NCBI RefSeq assembly: GCF_032341995.1
Contig: NZ_CP135439.1
Coordinates: forward strand, 1,550,001 to 1,614,000
DNA: 64,000 nucleotides
Direction of reading: 5' to 3'
Source: Domibacillus sp. DTU_2020_1001157_1_SI_ALB_TIR_016
GTDB taxonomy: Bacteria; Bacillota; Bacilli; Bacillales; Domibacillaceae
Below the pieces are notes generated by a model that did no database searches, was not told the origin of the DNA, and saw only the letters and a list, made by a program, of their open reading frames with translations. The position numbers were made by a program, and so were the translations under genes. Below, one piece after another: positions 1 through 9,805 of the stretch. Position 1 is the stretch's first letter. Every line of letters starts with the position of its first letter.

Positions 1-69
1 TTGTTAATTCCAAATCTTCACGAATGAACTGGATTTGAGTCAATAATTTGGACACAAAACATACTAAGA

Positions 70-262
70 TTAGCAGTACAGATCAAGGCATTGGTCTGTA
101 CTGCTATTTCTTATATAGTAGAAGTGAAGCTGGAGGCCGGTTAACTTTTGGGATCTGGAATCCGTACACAAAACAGGCCTCCTTCACTTACCTTATCTGA
201 ATCTGGTTTGAGTATGTTGGATCCTTCGAGATCGTGTAGAAGAAATGGGAATCGATAAGTGT
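70..262 (+). ncRNA. Candidate IS110 bridge RNA
   Basis: The leader before the IS110 transposase has three consecutive hairpins. The first is an 11-bp perfect stem (72-82 with 95-105). The second pairs 124-138 with 176-187 and holds a loop of about 37 nt. The third pairs 192-197 with 254-259 and holds a loop of about 56 nt with an inner stem. A short 5' stem-loop followed by two large loops upstream of the transposase is the layout known for IS110-group bridge RNAs. The third loop (about 203-213) contains a stretch very like bases 28-39 near the presumed element end. RNA identity and ends are inferred from structure only. Confidence 0.5.
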
Positions 263-299
263 ATGATGAGGGCTTCAAGGCAAGATAAGGAGGAGTTCT

Positions 300-1517
300 A
301 TGAAGCACATTATTGCGTTTGATGTTAGTATGGGCAAAAGTTATATGGTCATTTATAATGCAGAGAAAAAATGCATATTTGAAGGCGAGATCAGGCATTC
401 ACGACCCGATTTTGAAGAATTACAGAAAAGAATCGATAGATTCGTCGATAATAGTGGAGAGCAGCCTCATATTGTTTTTGAAGCTACAGGAGTATATTCA
501 AGACCATTAGAGCGCTTTATGCGAGAGAATCAGTATACATACTGCCTTTTGAATCCATTAGAAGCGAAAATGCAGTGCGATTCCTTGCGGATTCATAAAA
601 CAGATAAAAGTGACGCTCACCAGTTGGCACTCACCCATTTCGCTGTTTCTCGACGGGAAAAGGAAAGATCGGATGATTTGTTTAATCAACTGAAGGCACT
701 CTCCAGATTCTATAGCGAACTGGATGATGAATTGTCTGTTCTTCGCAGCCGGATGCATAAGGTTATTCAGCTGACTTTCCCTGAATTGGAGAAGATCTTT
801 ACTAGGAAATCGGAGCTCTTTTTAAACATTGCTCAGCTGTTTCCCCACCCGGATTTTGTTCTGGTACTTTCCAAAACCGTGATCACAAATAAAATCCGTG
901 CTAATACAAATAAAAACATTTCAATTTCGGCCGCCGAGAAGAAAGCGGTAGAACTACTGGAAGCCGCACAATACTCTTATCCAGCCGTGTCCTCCCATGA
1001 CGTTTTGTGCGAACAACTGCGCTCCTATGCAGAGCGTTATCAAGAAATCCTTCGAAAGAAGGACCAGTGTATTGATAGTATGGTTTTGTTAGCCAATAAG
1101 CGGACTGAATATAGGATCATTGCTAGCTTTCCCGGAATTGGCCCGAATACAGCAGTACGCCTTATGGCTGAAATTGGGGATATTCATCGATTTGATAACC
1201 ATAAACAGCTGAACGCTTTTGCTGGAATCGATATACGACGTTTCCAATCGGGTAAAACCTTTTTCAAAGATAAAATCAATAAACGTGGAAATAAACACCT
1301 ACGAAAACTACTTTATATTATTATCCAGAATATGATTAAGCAGCGTCGTTTTGGGAAAAATCATCTTATTGAATACTATGATAAACTAAAAACGCAACCC
1401 TATAACAAATGTCATAAAGTCGCATCCATTGCTTGTGTGAATAAGCTGTTGAAGTGCCTCTTCTACCTTATTTCACACAATAAATATTATGATTATGGTT
1501 TAGCCACACCATCATAA
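300..1517 (+). CDS. IS110 family transposase
   Basis: This is a DEDD-type recombinase of 405 aa, a normal length for the family. The N-terminal half starts with the RuvC-like motif IIAFDVSMGKSY, followed by FEATGVYSRPLE and a KTDKSDAHQLA motif. The C-terminal transposase_20 part has FPGIGPNTAVRLMAEIGD and the GKTFFKDKINKRGNKHLRK stretch. The ATG lies 8 nt after AAGGAGG. The reading frame is intact, so the element may still be active. Structured RNA lies directly upstream. No terminal inverted repeats are expected in this family, so element ends cannot be fixed here. Confidence 0.93.
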   Translation: MKHIIAFDVSMGKSYMVIYNAEKKCIFEGEIRHSRPDFEELQKRIDRFVDNSGEQPHIVFEATGVYSRPLERFMRENQYTYCLLNPLEAKMQCDSLRIHKTDKSDAHQLALTHFAVSRREKERSDDLFNQLKALSRFYSELDDELSVLRSRMHKVIQLTFPELEKIFTRKSELFLNIAQLFPHPDFVLVLSKTVITNKIRANTNKNISISAAEKKAVELLEAAQYSYPAVSSHDVLCEQLRSYAERYQEILRKKDQCIDSMVLLANKRTEYRIIASFPGIGPNTAVRLMAEIGDIHRFDNHKQLNAFAGIDIRRFQSGKTFFKDKINKRGNKHLRKLLYIIIQNMIKQRRFGKNHLIEYYDKLKTQPYNKCHKVASIACVNKLLKCLFYLISHNKYYDYGLATPS

Positions 1518-1520
1518 CTA

Positions 1521-1697
1521 ACTTTCGCGTATATTTTATCACATCTACATGAACCTAGTAAAAAATATAGATATATGCTAGGATTATTTGTTGTGCCTAA
1601 AGATTGGATTAGAATGCCACTTCCGGTTTTTTATCAAGATAACCTTTTAACTACTCAAGAAAACATAAAAAAGCTATTGACTAATCGTAAGAAAAAG
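1521..1697 (+). pseudogene. Internal remnant of an unidentified gene
   Basis: Between the IS110 stop and the IS3 remnant there is an open frame of about 59 codons (codons start at 1521) with no start of its own. It includes FVVPKDWIRMPLPVFYQD and a lysine-rich tail, then runs into IS3 sequence. It reads like the middle of a protein cut on both sides by insertion sequences. I do not recognise the family. Confidence 0.35.
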
Positions 1698-2517
1698 TTA
1701 AGTCTCAAGCTGTTCTTCTAATTTGATCCTCAACGGCTTGAGGTGTCCGATAGCCGATCTGCTATGGATTCTGTTTCGGTTATACCAGCCTTCTATAAAC
1801 TGGAACATGGCCAGCTTTACAGCTGGGCAGTCTGTATATTGCGTATGATAAACTTTTTCTTTCTTTAATATAGCGTGAAACGATTCTATGCAGGCATTAT
1901 CATACGGGCAGCCTTTTTGGCTGAAAGCCTGCTTGATCCCGCATTTTTGGCCACACTGAGTAAACTCACCGCTGGTGTATTGTGAGCCAAGATCGGTATG
2001 AAGAATTAAGCTCCTTTGGGGCTTTTGAGAAAAACAGGCGTTTTGGAGCGCTTCGATCACCAATTCCGATATCATAGAACGGAAAAAGAATAGCCAATGT
2101 TTTTTCGAGAGCAGATCCAATACAGAGGTCAGGTAGCACTAGCCGCCTCTTACCGTAGGAATACGCGTAATATTCGCAACCCATTTCTCATCATTGATCG
2201 TGCAGGTAGAGAAGTCTCGTTTTGAAACATTATCTAGTCGCACAACCTTTTCTTTAGAGGAGAAGGGACGGTATTTTTTCTTGGTAATCGAACGGATGCC
2301 TCCCTTTTTCATTAAGCGTTGGACACCCTTCAGGCTTAAACATAACCCGCTGTTTAATAAGGTTTTGTGAATCTTGGAGCGCCATAACGTGGCTTGCTTT
2401 CCAGGTGAATCCGTTGGGTTTCCTTCGTGAGTTCCTGGTTATCCAGTTCACGCTATGACATTGTTTTCCAAGTGAATCATAGGAGCTGCTTCTTGGCACG
2501 GCCAGTACTTTGCGCAT
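1698..2517 (-). pseudogene. IS3 transposase OrfB, multiply frameshifted
   Basis: Three overlapping frames cover different parts of an IS3 orfB integrase domain. The last frame (1698-2120) keeps the second Asp of the DDE triad in HTDLGSQYTSGEF and the Glu in NACIESFHAILKKE, followed by the usual WYNRNRIHSRSAIGHLKP tail. The 5' part around 2184-2517 lies in other frames. At least two frameshifts are needed to rebuild one protein, so it is a pseudogene. Confidence 0.8.
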
Positions 2518-2608
2518 TTTTCGGATAGGGTATTGATCTTTGTATTCCTCGATAAAATTGTTGAACTCTGCTTCCGTTACTTTTTCGTGAATATGGCCAT
2601 GGCTTTTT

Positions 2609-2860
2609 TTAGATTTCTAATTCCTGTTTTAACCGGAGGTTTTCTTTCTGAATCTCGGCTAACTCTTTTGGTGTCGGAGTCTCTTTCTCTACACTAATAG
2701 GGATAAAGTCTTTCACCCATTTATAAATCGTTACGTCGGATACGCCATATTCGCTGCTTAATTCTTTAACTAGGCTGCCGGAATGATACAAGTCCACAAT
2801 CGTTTTCTTAAAGTCATCGTTATATGTTTTGCCTGCAGGTTTACGTTCCAATTCGGACAC
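2609..2860 (-). CDS. IS3 family transposase OrfA (HTH)
   Basis: This 83-aa protein has the IS3 orfA helix-turn-helix: YNDDFKKTIVDLYHSG, then SSEYGVSDVTIYKWVKDF, and a C-terminal leucine-rich coil (EIQKENLRLKQELEI). It normally binds the terminal repeats and is fused to OrfB by a programmed -1 frameshift. Here OrfB is destroyed, so OrfA is an orphan. Length is slightly short for the family but complete. Confidence 0.8.
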   Translation of the reverse strand: MSELERKPAGKTYNDDFKKTIVDLYHSGSLVKELSSEYGVSDVTIYKWVKDFIPISVEKETPTPKELAEIQKENLRLKQELEI

Positions 2861-3008
2861 ATCCTCTCAAAATAATTGTAAAGACTTAATTAAACTGTGT
2901 CCATGAAACTATATTAACTCCACTAGTGTGGTAGCTGCTAGATATTCTTTTGCGTAATTTTCTTTTCATTCTTCAACAAAATTTGCAAATTTCTTCTTTG
3001 AAAAGTTA

Positions 3009-3890
3009 CTAGTTGAAATATAACCTACTTACAATGTCTTTAGTTAACTTACTTAGTGGCCTTTTTCCGAGACTCTCCTTGTCTAAATAGTTTCCATAAA
3101 TTGCACGTAACATTTCTTCCCTATTGTGGAATAAGCCAGCGTAATTTTTCATAATATCTTCTAATTGTGAGGGACTGTATATAATCCCCTTTCTCAGTAA
3201 TTCATGAACAAGGTCATTGTGCATCTCATACTGCTTATCAAGTTTGAGAACATTAAAGTTTTCTTCCAGCTCTTTTGACACCTGCACTTTAACATAAACA
3301 TTATTTTCATCTTTTAAAAAATCTGCTGCATGTATACCAAAATTAAACTTGACTGCTTTATCCCAATTAATTCTGTTATCATGTGGAGATGCTGAAATGT
3401 CTTGTTGGAGCTTAAGTAAGTTACAGGCGGGGCAAACTGGTATTAAATTAAAAAACGACATAGCTAAGTAAGGATAATCACCCTTATTAAAGAAGTGGTC
3501 TAACTGGGAAGAGCGCTTTATTTTTTTACCTGTAGGAACGTTGTTGATATAATTTCTGTTGCAGTACGGACAAACTTTAATTTTTAAATTTTCCACTAGC
3601 GCTGCAGAAGTATAGCGTTCTAAACCTATCCATTTATTAGATTTTGAAAATGAATTATTGTACATGTCTTTTAAAATAACGTTAGGTGGGGCATTACGGT
3701 AATCGATTACTATTTGTTCGAGTAAAGGTACGGGAGCTGTTATGGCTGTTTTTAAGCTTATTTTTGAGCCGTGTCTTCTAAACCATCCATTTATTCTATA
3801 AAAATTCCCGTCTAGAACTAATTGTTCACGTACTGCTTTGTAGTGTTCCTGAGAAAGTCTTTCAAGATCTGGATTAATAATTGGAATCAT
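3009..3890 (-). CDS. Septu-like HNH endonuclease (PtuB-like)
   Basis: This 293-aa protein has an HNH/treble-clef nuclease core: C107-x2-C110, then SQLDHFFNKGDYPYLA with D131-H132, N148, and C153-x2-C156 followed by K160. This is the arrangement seen in PtuB of the Septu anti-phage system. Its ATG overlaps the stop of the upstream ATPase by 4 bp (ATGA), so the two are translationally coupled and probably form one complex. In Septu, a PtuA ATPase is thought to control DNA cleavage by PtuB. The N-terminal 100 residues are of unknown function. A Septu variant is the best fit, but other ATPase/HNH pairs exist. Confidence 0.75.
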   Translation of the reverse strand: MIPIINPDLERLSQEHYKAVREQLVLDGNFYRINGWFRRHGSKISLKTAITAPVPLLEQIVIDYRNAPPNVILKDMYNNSFSKSNKWIGLERYTSAALVENLKIKVCPYCNRNYINNVPTGKKIKRSSQLDHFFNKGDYPYLAMSFFNLIPVCPACNLLKLQQDISASPHDNRINWDKAVKFNFGIHAADFLKDENNVYVKVQVSKELEENFNVLKLDKQYEMHNDLVHELLRKGIIYSPSQLEDIMKNYAGLFHNREEMLRAIYGNYLDKESLGKRPLSKLTKDIVSRLYFN

Positions 3891-5773
3891 CTATCTTCGT
3901 CCTCTAATGTATCAATTTCAAGCTGTATTTTTGCCTTTTGCTCTAGTAGTTCTCTGAGACGTAATTCCTTATCATCAGGAACCTTTGTGCGGTACATCTC
4001 CAATAACCGTTGTTTAATAATAGGTTCACCTATAAGTTCTATTAAAGAGTATATTTTTCTTTTTTGTTTTCTTCCTAAGGGCCGAGATTTATTTAGTTGC
4101 TGTATTATGTAATTTATCGTTTGTAGAGCGAATTCACCAGTCGTAGAATCTAGAAAAAACTTGTCTGCTAATAAGGTATGGATATTATTGGCGAAAGTTT
4201 GAGTTGTAAGCTTTGGTAAAACAATGCATTCTCCTGTTTCTTGGTTTTTTTCAAGAGTAATGACGTTTGAACTTGGAAGATCAGAAATTAAAAAAGGTGA
4301 ATGGGTAGTAAAAACAACTTGAAACTTAGCATAACTGCTTGGAATTCTTTTAAGAAATTTTATAAATTCCCATATGAATTGTCTGCACCATTCAGGGTGC
4401 ATAAATTGATCTGGTTCGTCTAATAAAATCAGCAGAGTCTTCCCTCCGTAACCAGTATCCAGGGTGATACCATAGTATAGTGTTGCAAATAGATTTAAAA
4501 AAGCTTCTTCCCCGGAACTGAAAGGATAAAATTCTATGTCCAAAATTCGGTTCAACAAGTCCGGGGAGTTGTTTTTTAGATATTCACTGTCGAGTTTCTG
4601 TAATAGATTTTTAATTTCTTCTTGTTCTTCACTTCCTATTGGAATTTCGATGATTTCGTTTATGAAAATCTCTTCAGGTAATGCAAGAAGCAATAGAATT
4701 AACTCATCATATGCAAAGTAAAATAAATTCTGACCAGCCGCATATTCATTAGTACTATCCCAAAGTTTTTCCATCAAGCACCTTAAAATCTCGTTATAAT
4801 AGCCCCATGGATTGTCCGTGGATTGAACTTTACTTTCTATTTCTCTTAAAAGAGGTAAAATCTCTTTTTCCTCACCGTTATCTTTCATATGGCGAACTAG
4901 GGAGTGCCAGGTGAATTTTATATATTTTTCTGTTAAAGCCAGCAGCCAACGTATTTTTCTTTGTTGATTGGTCAGTAACTCCGCATTCTGGTTTTGGTTA
5001 TTAAAAAATTTTTGAAGTCGTCTTACCAATGGATCCTGAGAAATTTTTAAAGTTAAATCGTATTCTCTGTCTTCAAAATACTTAAAATTCTGAGTTATCT
5101 TTAAATATATTCTATTCTTAGCTTGAAATAAATGCTTCATGTCAGGATCATCAGAATTGAAATCGACTAACATTTTATACTTTGCATAATATCCTATCCT
5201 TGAAGGTTGAAGAGATATTCTTTGAAACAGATAAGAGGTATCGGTAGGAAACATTGATCTAAGATTATACTCCTCTTGTTTAGCTGATAAAACAGTAAAA
5301 CTATTGATTGACTTCCGTTCTTCTTGCAAGAAGTCTATGTAATTAAAAGTGCACTTTTCCTTATCATAACGCACTATGATACTGTATGGATTATGAATAA
5401 ATAAACTATCAATTAAGCCATTTGTAAATGGCCTAATAAGTTCAATATTGTTACCTTCTATCACATACTTGGTTGTTGTTTGCTTATATAGCAAAAAATA
5501 ATTGGAACTTTTATCTATTTGCCTTTGATTTAAATGCATACCTATTATATCAAGAATATTTGTTTTCCCACTTCCATTTTTGCCTATAATTCCGGTTATA
5601 CTCTTAATCACGGGATCAAAGAGTTGTGGCGCATTTCTTTTTTCTGTAATAAATAATTTCGAAATTGAAGACTCTTCATCAAAGTTAATTGAAACATCAT
5701 GACTTTCTGAAAAAGAAAAACCATTTTTCTTAATATTTTTATAGGAATCAACCCATAAGTATAATAATTGCAT
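3887..5773 (-). CDS. Septu-like AAA/ABC-type ATPase (PtuA-like)
   Basis: This 628-aa protein is an SMC/OLD-like ATPase. Walker A is GKNGSGKT (64-71), an ABC-type signature FSSGEEAFL lies at about 418-426, and Walker B is LLILLDEPD (D452-E453). A switch histidine sits in FTTHSPF (H491). The roughly 350 residues between Walker A and signature are a helical insertion. A charged C-terminal helix (about 595-628) may contact the HNH partner. GAAAGGA lies upstream of the ATG. It is the first gene of a two-gene operon with the HNH protein and divergent from the SF1 helicase. No Toprim domain is visible, which argues against OLD. Confidence 0.8.
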   Translation of the reverse strand: MQLLYLWVDSYKNIKKNGFSFSESHDVSINFDEESSISKLFITEKRNAPQLFDPVIKSITGIIGKNGSGKTNILDIIGMHLNQRQIDKSSNYFLLYKQTTTKYVIEGNNIELIRPFTNGLIDSLFIHNPYSIIVRYDKEKCTFNYIDFLQEERKSINSFTVLSAKQEEYNLRSMFPTDTSYLFQRISLQPSRIGYYAKYKMLVDFNSDDPDMKHLFQAKNRIYLKITQNFKYFEDREYDLTLKISQDPLVRRLQKFFNNQNQNAELLTNQQRKIRWLLALTEKYIKFTWHSLVRHMKDNGEEKEILPLLREIESKVQSTDNPWGYYNEILRCLMEKLWDSTNEYAAGQNLFYFAYDELILLLLALPEEIFINEIIEIPIGSEEQEEIKNLLQKLDSEYLKNNSPDLLNRILDIEFYPFSSGEEAFLNLFATLYYGITLDTGYGGKTLLILLDEPDQFMHPEWCRQFIWEFIKFLKRIPSSYAKFQVVFTTHSPFLISDLPSSNVITLEKNQETGECIVLPKLTTQTFANNIHTLLADKFFLDSTTGEFALQTINYIIQQLNKSRPLGRKQKRKIYSLIELIGEPIIKQRLLEMYRTKVPDDKELRLRELLEQKAKIQLEIDTLEDEDR

Positions 5774-6262
5774 TATAGTATTCCTTTCTATTGGAAAACA
5801 ACTTTGTTCACCAAAATCCTAGCTATATATTCTTTGTTCTTAGTTACTTTTTACATGAATCAGTCATATTTTAAACATATTTTTACAATCATTGATTCTT
5901 TTATAGTAATATTATCATAAGATTATTTAGCCAAGGGGGAAATTATTTAAGTTGTGGTTGGAATTTAAAATAAGCCAGTTCTTAAGAATTGTTAATACTT
6001 TTTGAACAAGATAGTATAAGTAGTTTACTATCGAATTATAATATATTAAACAATGAAGCAAAACGATAATCATTTTTCAAAATTTTAATTCTTAGAAAAA
6101 CAAAACTTAATAAATCTTTTAGTGTACTTGGATATTTAAGGGGAAAACTGGAGAAATTCAAAGAATGTAAAAATACAAGTTAATAAATTAATATTTCACT
6201 CATTCTACATAAGTCTACGGATGATTTAAAAAACAATCTGATTTTTACTTAGGAGGAAAAAA
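5774..6262. other. Divergent intergenic region, AT-rich
   Basis: The 489 bases between the Septu-like operon and the SF1 helicase hold no credible gene. The region is very AT-rich and must contain both divergent promoters, but no close match to TTGACA-N17-TATAAT stands out. AGGAGG at 6251-6256 serves the helicase ATG. Confidence 0.6.
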
Positions 6263-9250
6263 ATGAAAGATATAAACTCTATTAAGGAATTGCAAATAGG
6301 GGATATGGTGAACCAATTTTTTTCAATTGAAAGCACGGAGGTAAAGAAAGGTAAAAACAATAAAGAATTTCTTAAAATGACTCTTCAATATGGGAAACAT
6401 ACAATAGATGCGGTTAAATGGAACTATACGAACCTGGATAAGCAGATACCCTTAAAAGACCATGCGATATTGGTAAAGGGCAAAGTTAACGATTTTAACA
6501 ATCTTCCTCAGCTTGTTATTGAAAGTATGAAACTAGATGATAAAAAGGATCATTCAACTTCCAATCCGCAGGCTCCTGCTGCCATTAACAATAGGGAGAT
6601 ATCTGAAACATTTATAAGTAATGAAAGAAAAGTTCTTGAGTATTTTAGAAGTTCTATTGCTGACGCTGAGCGAATCAGTCCAAATGAATCTCAAATACAC
6701 ATTTCTCTCTTTGAAGAGTACGAAATTTTAAAAAGCGGGGTCATTTCCTCTGAGAATTGCATGAAGATCTTTCGAAAAGCTAGACAACTATCCTCAGAGG
6801 ATCCCCGAAGGAAAAAAATTACTAACTATGTGGAACTGATCATTAATCCATTTGTGGGTTATGGGAATGTCTTATATGGGCAAGAAGTAAATATTAAAGG
6901 AGCGCCCAAAGAGTTGGTTCCATTTTGGGTTCCTTCCTTGTTATATGAGGATGGCAAACTTTCGCCTCATCCTCACTATAAGCCATGGGTGGCCAGAGAA
7001 TGGTTAAGTGCTGACTCATCCGATTCTATCAATCTAGATTATCAGGTGATAGGAACTGTAGAAGCTATAGATAAATTCCAATCATCCTCTAGTACAAATA
7101 TAAAAAGTTGGGATGATTTATGGACTTACATTGATCAATTATCTGTTGCGGTAACAGGAGAAAAGGTTTCAGAACTTTCTCATCCAACTTACACTAGAGG
7201 AGTGGAAGGCCAGAATTGCTATATAAGACTTGTTGATTTCAGCCAGGGAATGACTCGAAATATATTGGGTGTTTATAACGATTTAATGAACAAAAAGAAT
7301 TTACCTCCTTTATTAAATTGTTATCTAGGTTTAGAAGAAAACGAGGAATTAGACTTGCTCAGTGAGATTGAAGACATAAAAATGACTGTTAAACACGTTG
7401 GACAGATGAGTAATGAGTTTCCTGTATCATCATCACAAAGACAGGCTATTCATCATTTCCTAACCATGAATGAAGGGGAGATTCTTGCCGTAAATGGTCC
7501 TCCCGGTACAGGGAAAACAACCATGTTACAAAGTATCGTAGCGACTTTATGGACATCTGCCGCCTATAATCAAACAGAACCTCCAGTGATATTGGCAGCT
7601 TCTACTAATAACAAGGCAGTTACAAATGTTATTGACAGCTTCGGTAAGGTAGTAGAAGTCAATTATCCTGCACTGGCGGGTAGGTGGTTACCTGAAATTG
7701 ACAGTTACGGATTATATCTTGTTAGAGAATCAAAAGAAGGAATTGAAGATTTCCAATGCTATCATCCACAAAATAGAGATAATTTCATTAATGGATTTCC
7801 GAGTACAGTAGAAAATAGCGAATATCTGGATAGGGCAGAAAAGTACTACATAGAAAAATATAAAATATTCCTTCAAATACATGAATCCAATCACTCTAAA
7901 ACGGAAGAAAGTATCAACGATATTGAGATGATAATAAATGATTTACATGATAAGTTAACCAAATCAGTTCATTCTATCAACAAACAGGTAGAGGAGTATT
8001 TAGAAAATTCTTCGGACAAAAAGTTTCTGGAGACTATGGATACAAAAGAACGATATTTAGCATTTAAATTGGCAACCCATTACTTTGAAGGTAAGTGGCT
8101 CCTTGAGATGAAGAAGGAATTGGTTAAGGAATCAAACTCGTTGCATGAACTTTCCAAGGAAAATCAAATCAAAAAGTGGCGTCGTTTTGCCAAATTAACC
8201 CCTTGTCTCGTTTCCACTATGCATATGACACCTTCATTCTTTAAGTATGGTATAACGGCTACCAATTATTTATATGACTTTATAGATTTATTGATAGTGG
8301 ATGAGGGAGGCCAGGTGAATCCCGAAATTGCTGCTGCTACGTTTGCGCTGGCAAAAAAGGGCCTCGTTGTTGGGGATACTGTACAGATCCCTCCGATTTG
8401 GAATATACCATTAACTATTGATATACAAAATATATTGAAGTTTGGTTTAGGTAGCAATGAAGAGGAAGCTATTACTTTCATTGAGAAGACGTGTCTTGGA
8501 GCATCAGGTGGTTCGGTGATGAAAATTGCTCAACGGGCATCCAAGTTTAGAGTAGATGAATCATTACCTAGGGGAATGTTTTTGAGAGAGCATCGTCGGT
8601 GTGTAAAAGATATTATTAGTTACTGTAATGAACTAGCTTACAATGGTTTTTTAATCCCTCTAGCCAAAGAATTCGAAGATAATACCTATATCTTACCACA
8701 TATGGGATATGCGCATATTGAAGGTAAACATAGCAATACAAATGGAAATTCTAATGAATTAGAGGCTGAGCAGATTATCTCTTGGATAAGAAAGAACAAA
8801 GAAATTCTTGAGAAATATTATTCACATGAGCAAAACAAAAAGGTAACAATAGATGAAATTGTTGGGATTATCACCCCATTTACTAAGCAAACTAGTGTAT
8901 TTAAAAATCTAATTAGAAAAAATAAAGAACTAGCTAAAATTACGGTTGGAACGGTTCATGCACTACAAGGAGCCGAAAGAAATATTTGTATATTTTCTCC
9001 GGTTTACGATGTCAATCACAAGGGAAGTTACTTTTTTGACAATGGGGTGAATATGCTTAATGTAGCTGTTTCTAGAGCGAAACATAGTTTTCTGGTGTTT
9101 GGCGATACTCGTATCTTTCAAAATGCGAATAAGTCTATCCCTTCTCATCTACTCAGTGATTATTTATTTGCTTCTGATAAAAATAAAATTAAGTTATCAG
9201 ATAAAGTTGAAATTCCAGGCAGAAAAGAGCATGGGATCGAGCAAAGGTAA
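6263..9250 (+). CDS. Large SF1 (UPF1/DNA2-like) helicase with N-terminal OB-like domain
   Basis: This 995-aa protein has an N-terminal region (about 8-92) resembling an OB-fold nucleic-acid-binding domain. After a middle region of unknown fold comes an SF1 helicase. Q-motif-like SSQRQAIHHFL leads to Walker A GPPGTGKTT (412-420). Motif II is DEGGQ (D680-E681), with GDTVQIPPI behind it as motif III. The C-terminal half has VGTVHALQGAERNICIFSP (motif V) and LNVAVSRAKHSFLVFGD (motif VI). Between Walker A and motif II is a coiled-coil-like insertion. The set of motifs is complete, so the enzyme should be active. Its place beside Septu-like genes suggests a defence role, which is inference. Confidence 0.8.
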   Translation: MKDINSIKELQIGDMVNQFFSIESTEVKKGKNNKEFLKMTLQYGKHTIDAVKWNYTNLDKQIPLKDHAILVKGKVNDFNNLPQLVIESMKLDDKKDHSTSNPQAPAAINNREISETFISNERKVLEYFRSSIADAERISPNESQIHISLFEEYEILKSGVISSENCMKIFRKARQLSSEDPRRKKITNYVELIINPFVGYGNVLYGQEVNIKGAPKELVPFWVPSLLYEDGKLSPHPHYKPWVAREWLSADSSDSINLDYQVIGTVEAIDKFQSSSSTNIKSWDDLWTYIDQLSVAVTGEKVSELSHPTYTRGVEGQNCYIRLVDFSQGMTRNILGVYNDLMNKKNLPPLLNCYLGLEENEELDLLSEIEDIKMTVKHVGQMSNEFPVSSSQRQAIHHFLTMNEGEILAVNGPPGTGKTTMLQSIVATLWTSAAYNQTEPPVILAASTNNKAVTNVIDSFGKVVEVNYPALAGRWLPEIDSYGLYLVRESKEGIEDFQCYHPQNRDNFINGFPSTVENSEYLDRAEKYYIEKYKIFLQIHESNHSKTEESINDIEMIINDLHDKLTKSVHSINKQVEEYLENSSDKKFLETMDTKERYLAFKLATHYFEGKWLLEMKKELVKESNSLHELSKENQIKKWRRFAKLTPCLVSTMHMTPSFFKYGITATNYLYDFIDLLIVDEGGQVNPEIAAATFALAKKGLVVGDTVQIPPIWNIPLTIDIQNILKFGLGSNEEEAITFIEKTCLGASGGSVMKIAQRASKFRVDESLPRGMFLREHRRCVKDIISYCNELAYNGFLIPLAKEFEDNTYILPHMGYAHIEGKHSNTNGNSNELEAEQIISWIRKNKEILEKYYSHEQNKKVTIDEIVGIITPFTKQTSVFKNLIRKNKELAKITVGTVHALQGAERNICIFSPVYDVNHKGSYFFDNGVNMLNVAVSRAKHSFLVFGDTRIFQNANKSIPSHLLSDYLFASDKNKIKLSDKVEIPGRKEHGIEQR

Positions 9251-9302
9251 AATAGGTATTTTGAAGTTTTCTTATTCGAATATTTTGTAAAGAATGATCG
9301 TA

Positions 9303-9800
9303 ATGGTTGAAACATCAACAACAACACTTCCCATGAAATGCACACTTGGACTTTATGTAGAGTCTATAGTTGACGCATGGGCCACTTCGGAAGTGATGAA
9401 AAAATGGTTGTTTACGATAGAGTCGACGAACAAGATAGCCAATAGTGAGCTAAATGTCGGTGGAACATGAGAAATATTAGATTCTTGCGAGAGGAAAGGC
9501 TATCGAGCGGTTAGTGAATACATACAAGTTGTACGACCCGCTAAATTAGTATTCACCTTTAAAATGCTTCAGTTTAGTGACAACCTAGACACTCTTACCA
9601 TTGAATTTCATCCTGTCAAAAACGGTTGTGAAATGACCTTTAAACAAGTAATTGGTGTTCTGCATGAAGAAGGTTGGTCGGAAGAAGACATTAAAAAAGT
9701 CGAGAAGGAATACCCTGATGGTTCAGAATATAGCTGAGATTGGATGTTTGCTACGTTAAAACAGTCCGTTGAAACGGGGACCATTCATTATCCATACTAA
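9303..9800 (+). pseudogene. SRPBCC/AHSA1-domain protein with two in-frame TGA codons
   Basis: A 166-codon frame encodes an AHSA1-type START-like domain: WATSEVMKKWLFTIEST, LVFTFKMLQFSDNLDTLTIE, GCEMTFKQVIGVLHEEGW and a VETGTIHYPY end. Two in-frame TGA codons (about 9468 and 9735) fall where this family usually has Trp (VGGTW... and ...HGW). Other Trp codons in the gene are TGG. The gene is therefore probably inactivated by two TGG to TGA changes. A terminator follows at 9806. Confidence 0.75.
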
Positions 9801-9805
9801 GAGTC

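Larger units (their letters stand above)
1690..2903 (-). mobile_element. Degenerate IS3 family insertion sequence
   Basis: The element carries an intact small orfA and an orfB broken across several frames. The orfA-side end reads inward as TGGACACAGTTTAATTAAG. On the far side only the inner part of that repeat (TTAAGTCT near 1698) remains, so this end looks truncated. It is inserted in, or next to, an older gene remnant. It cannot transpose by itself with this orfB. Confidence 0.7.

Noticed and set aside
9303..9800. TGA read as Trp (alternative code)
   Set aside because: Other Trp codons in the same gene are TGG and TGA serves as a normal stop in neighbouring genes.
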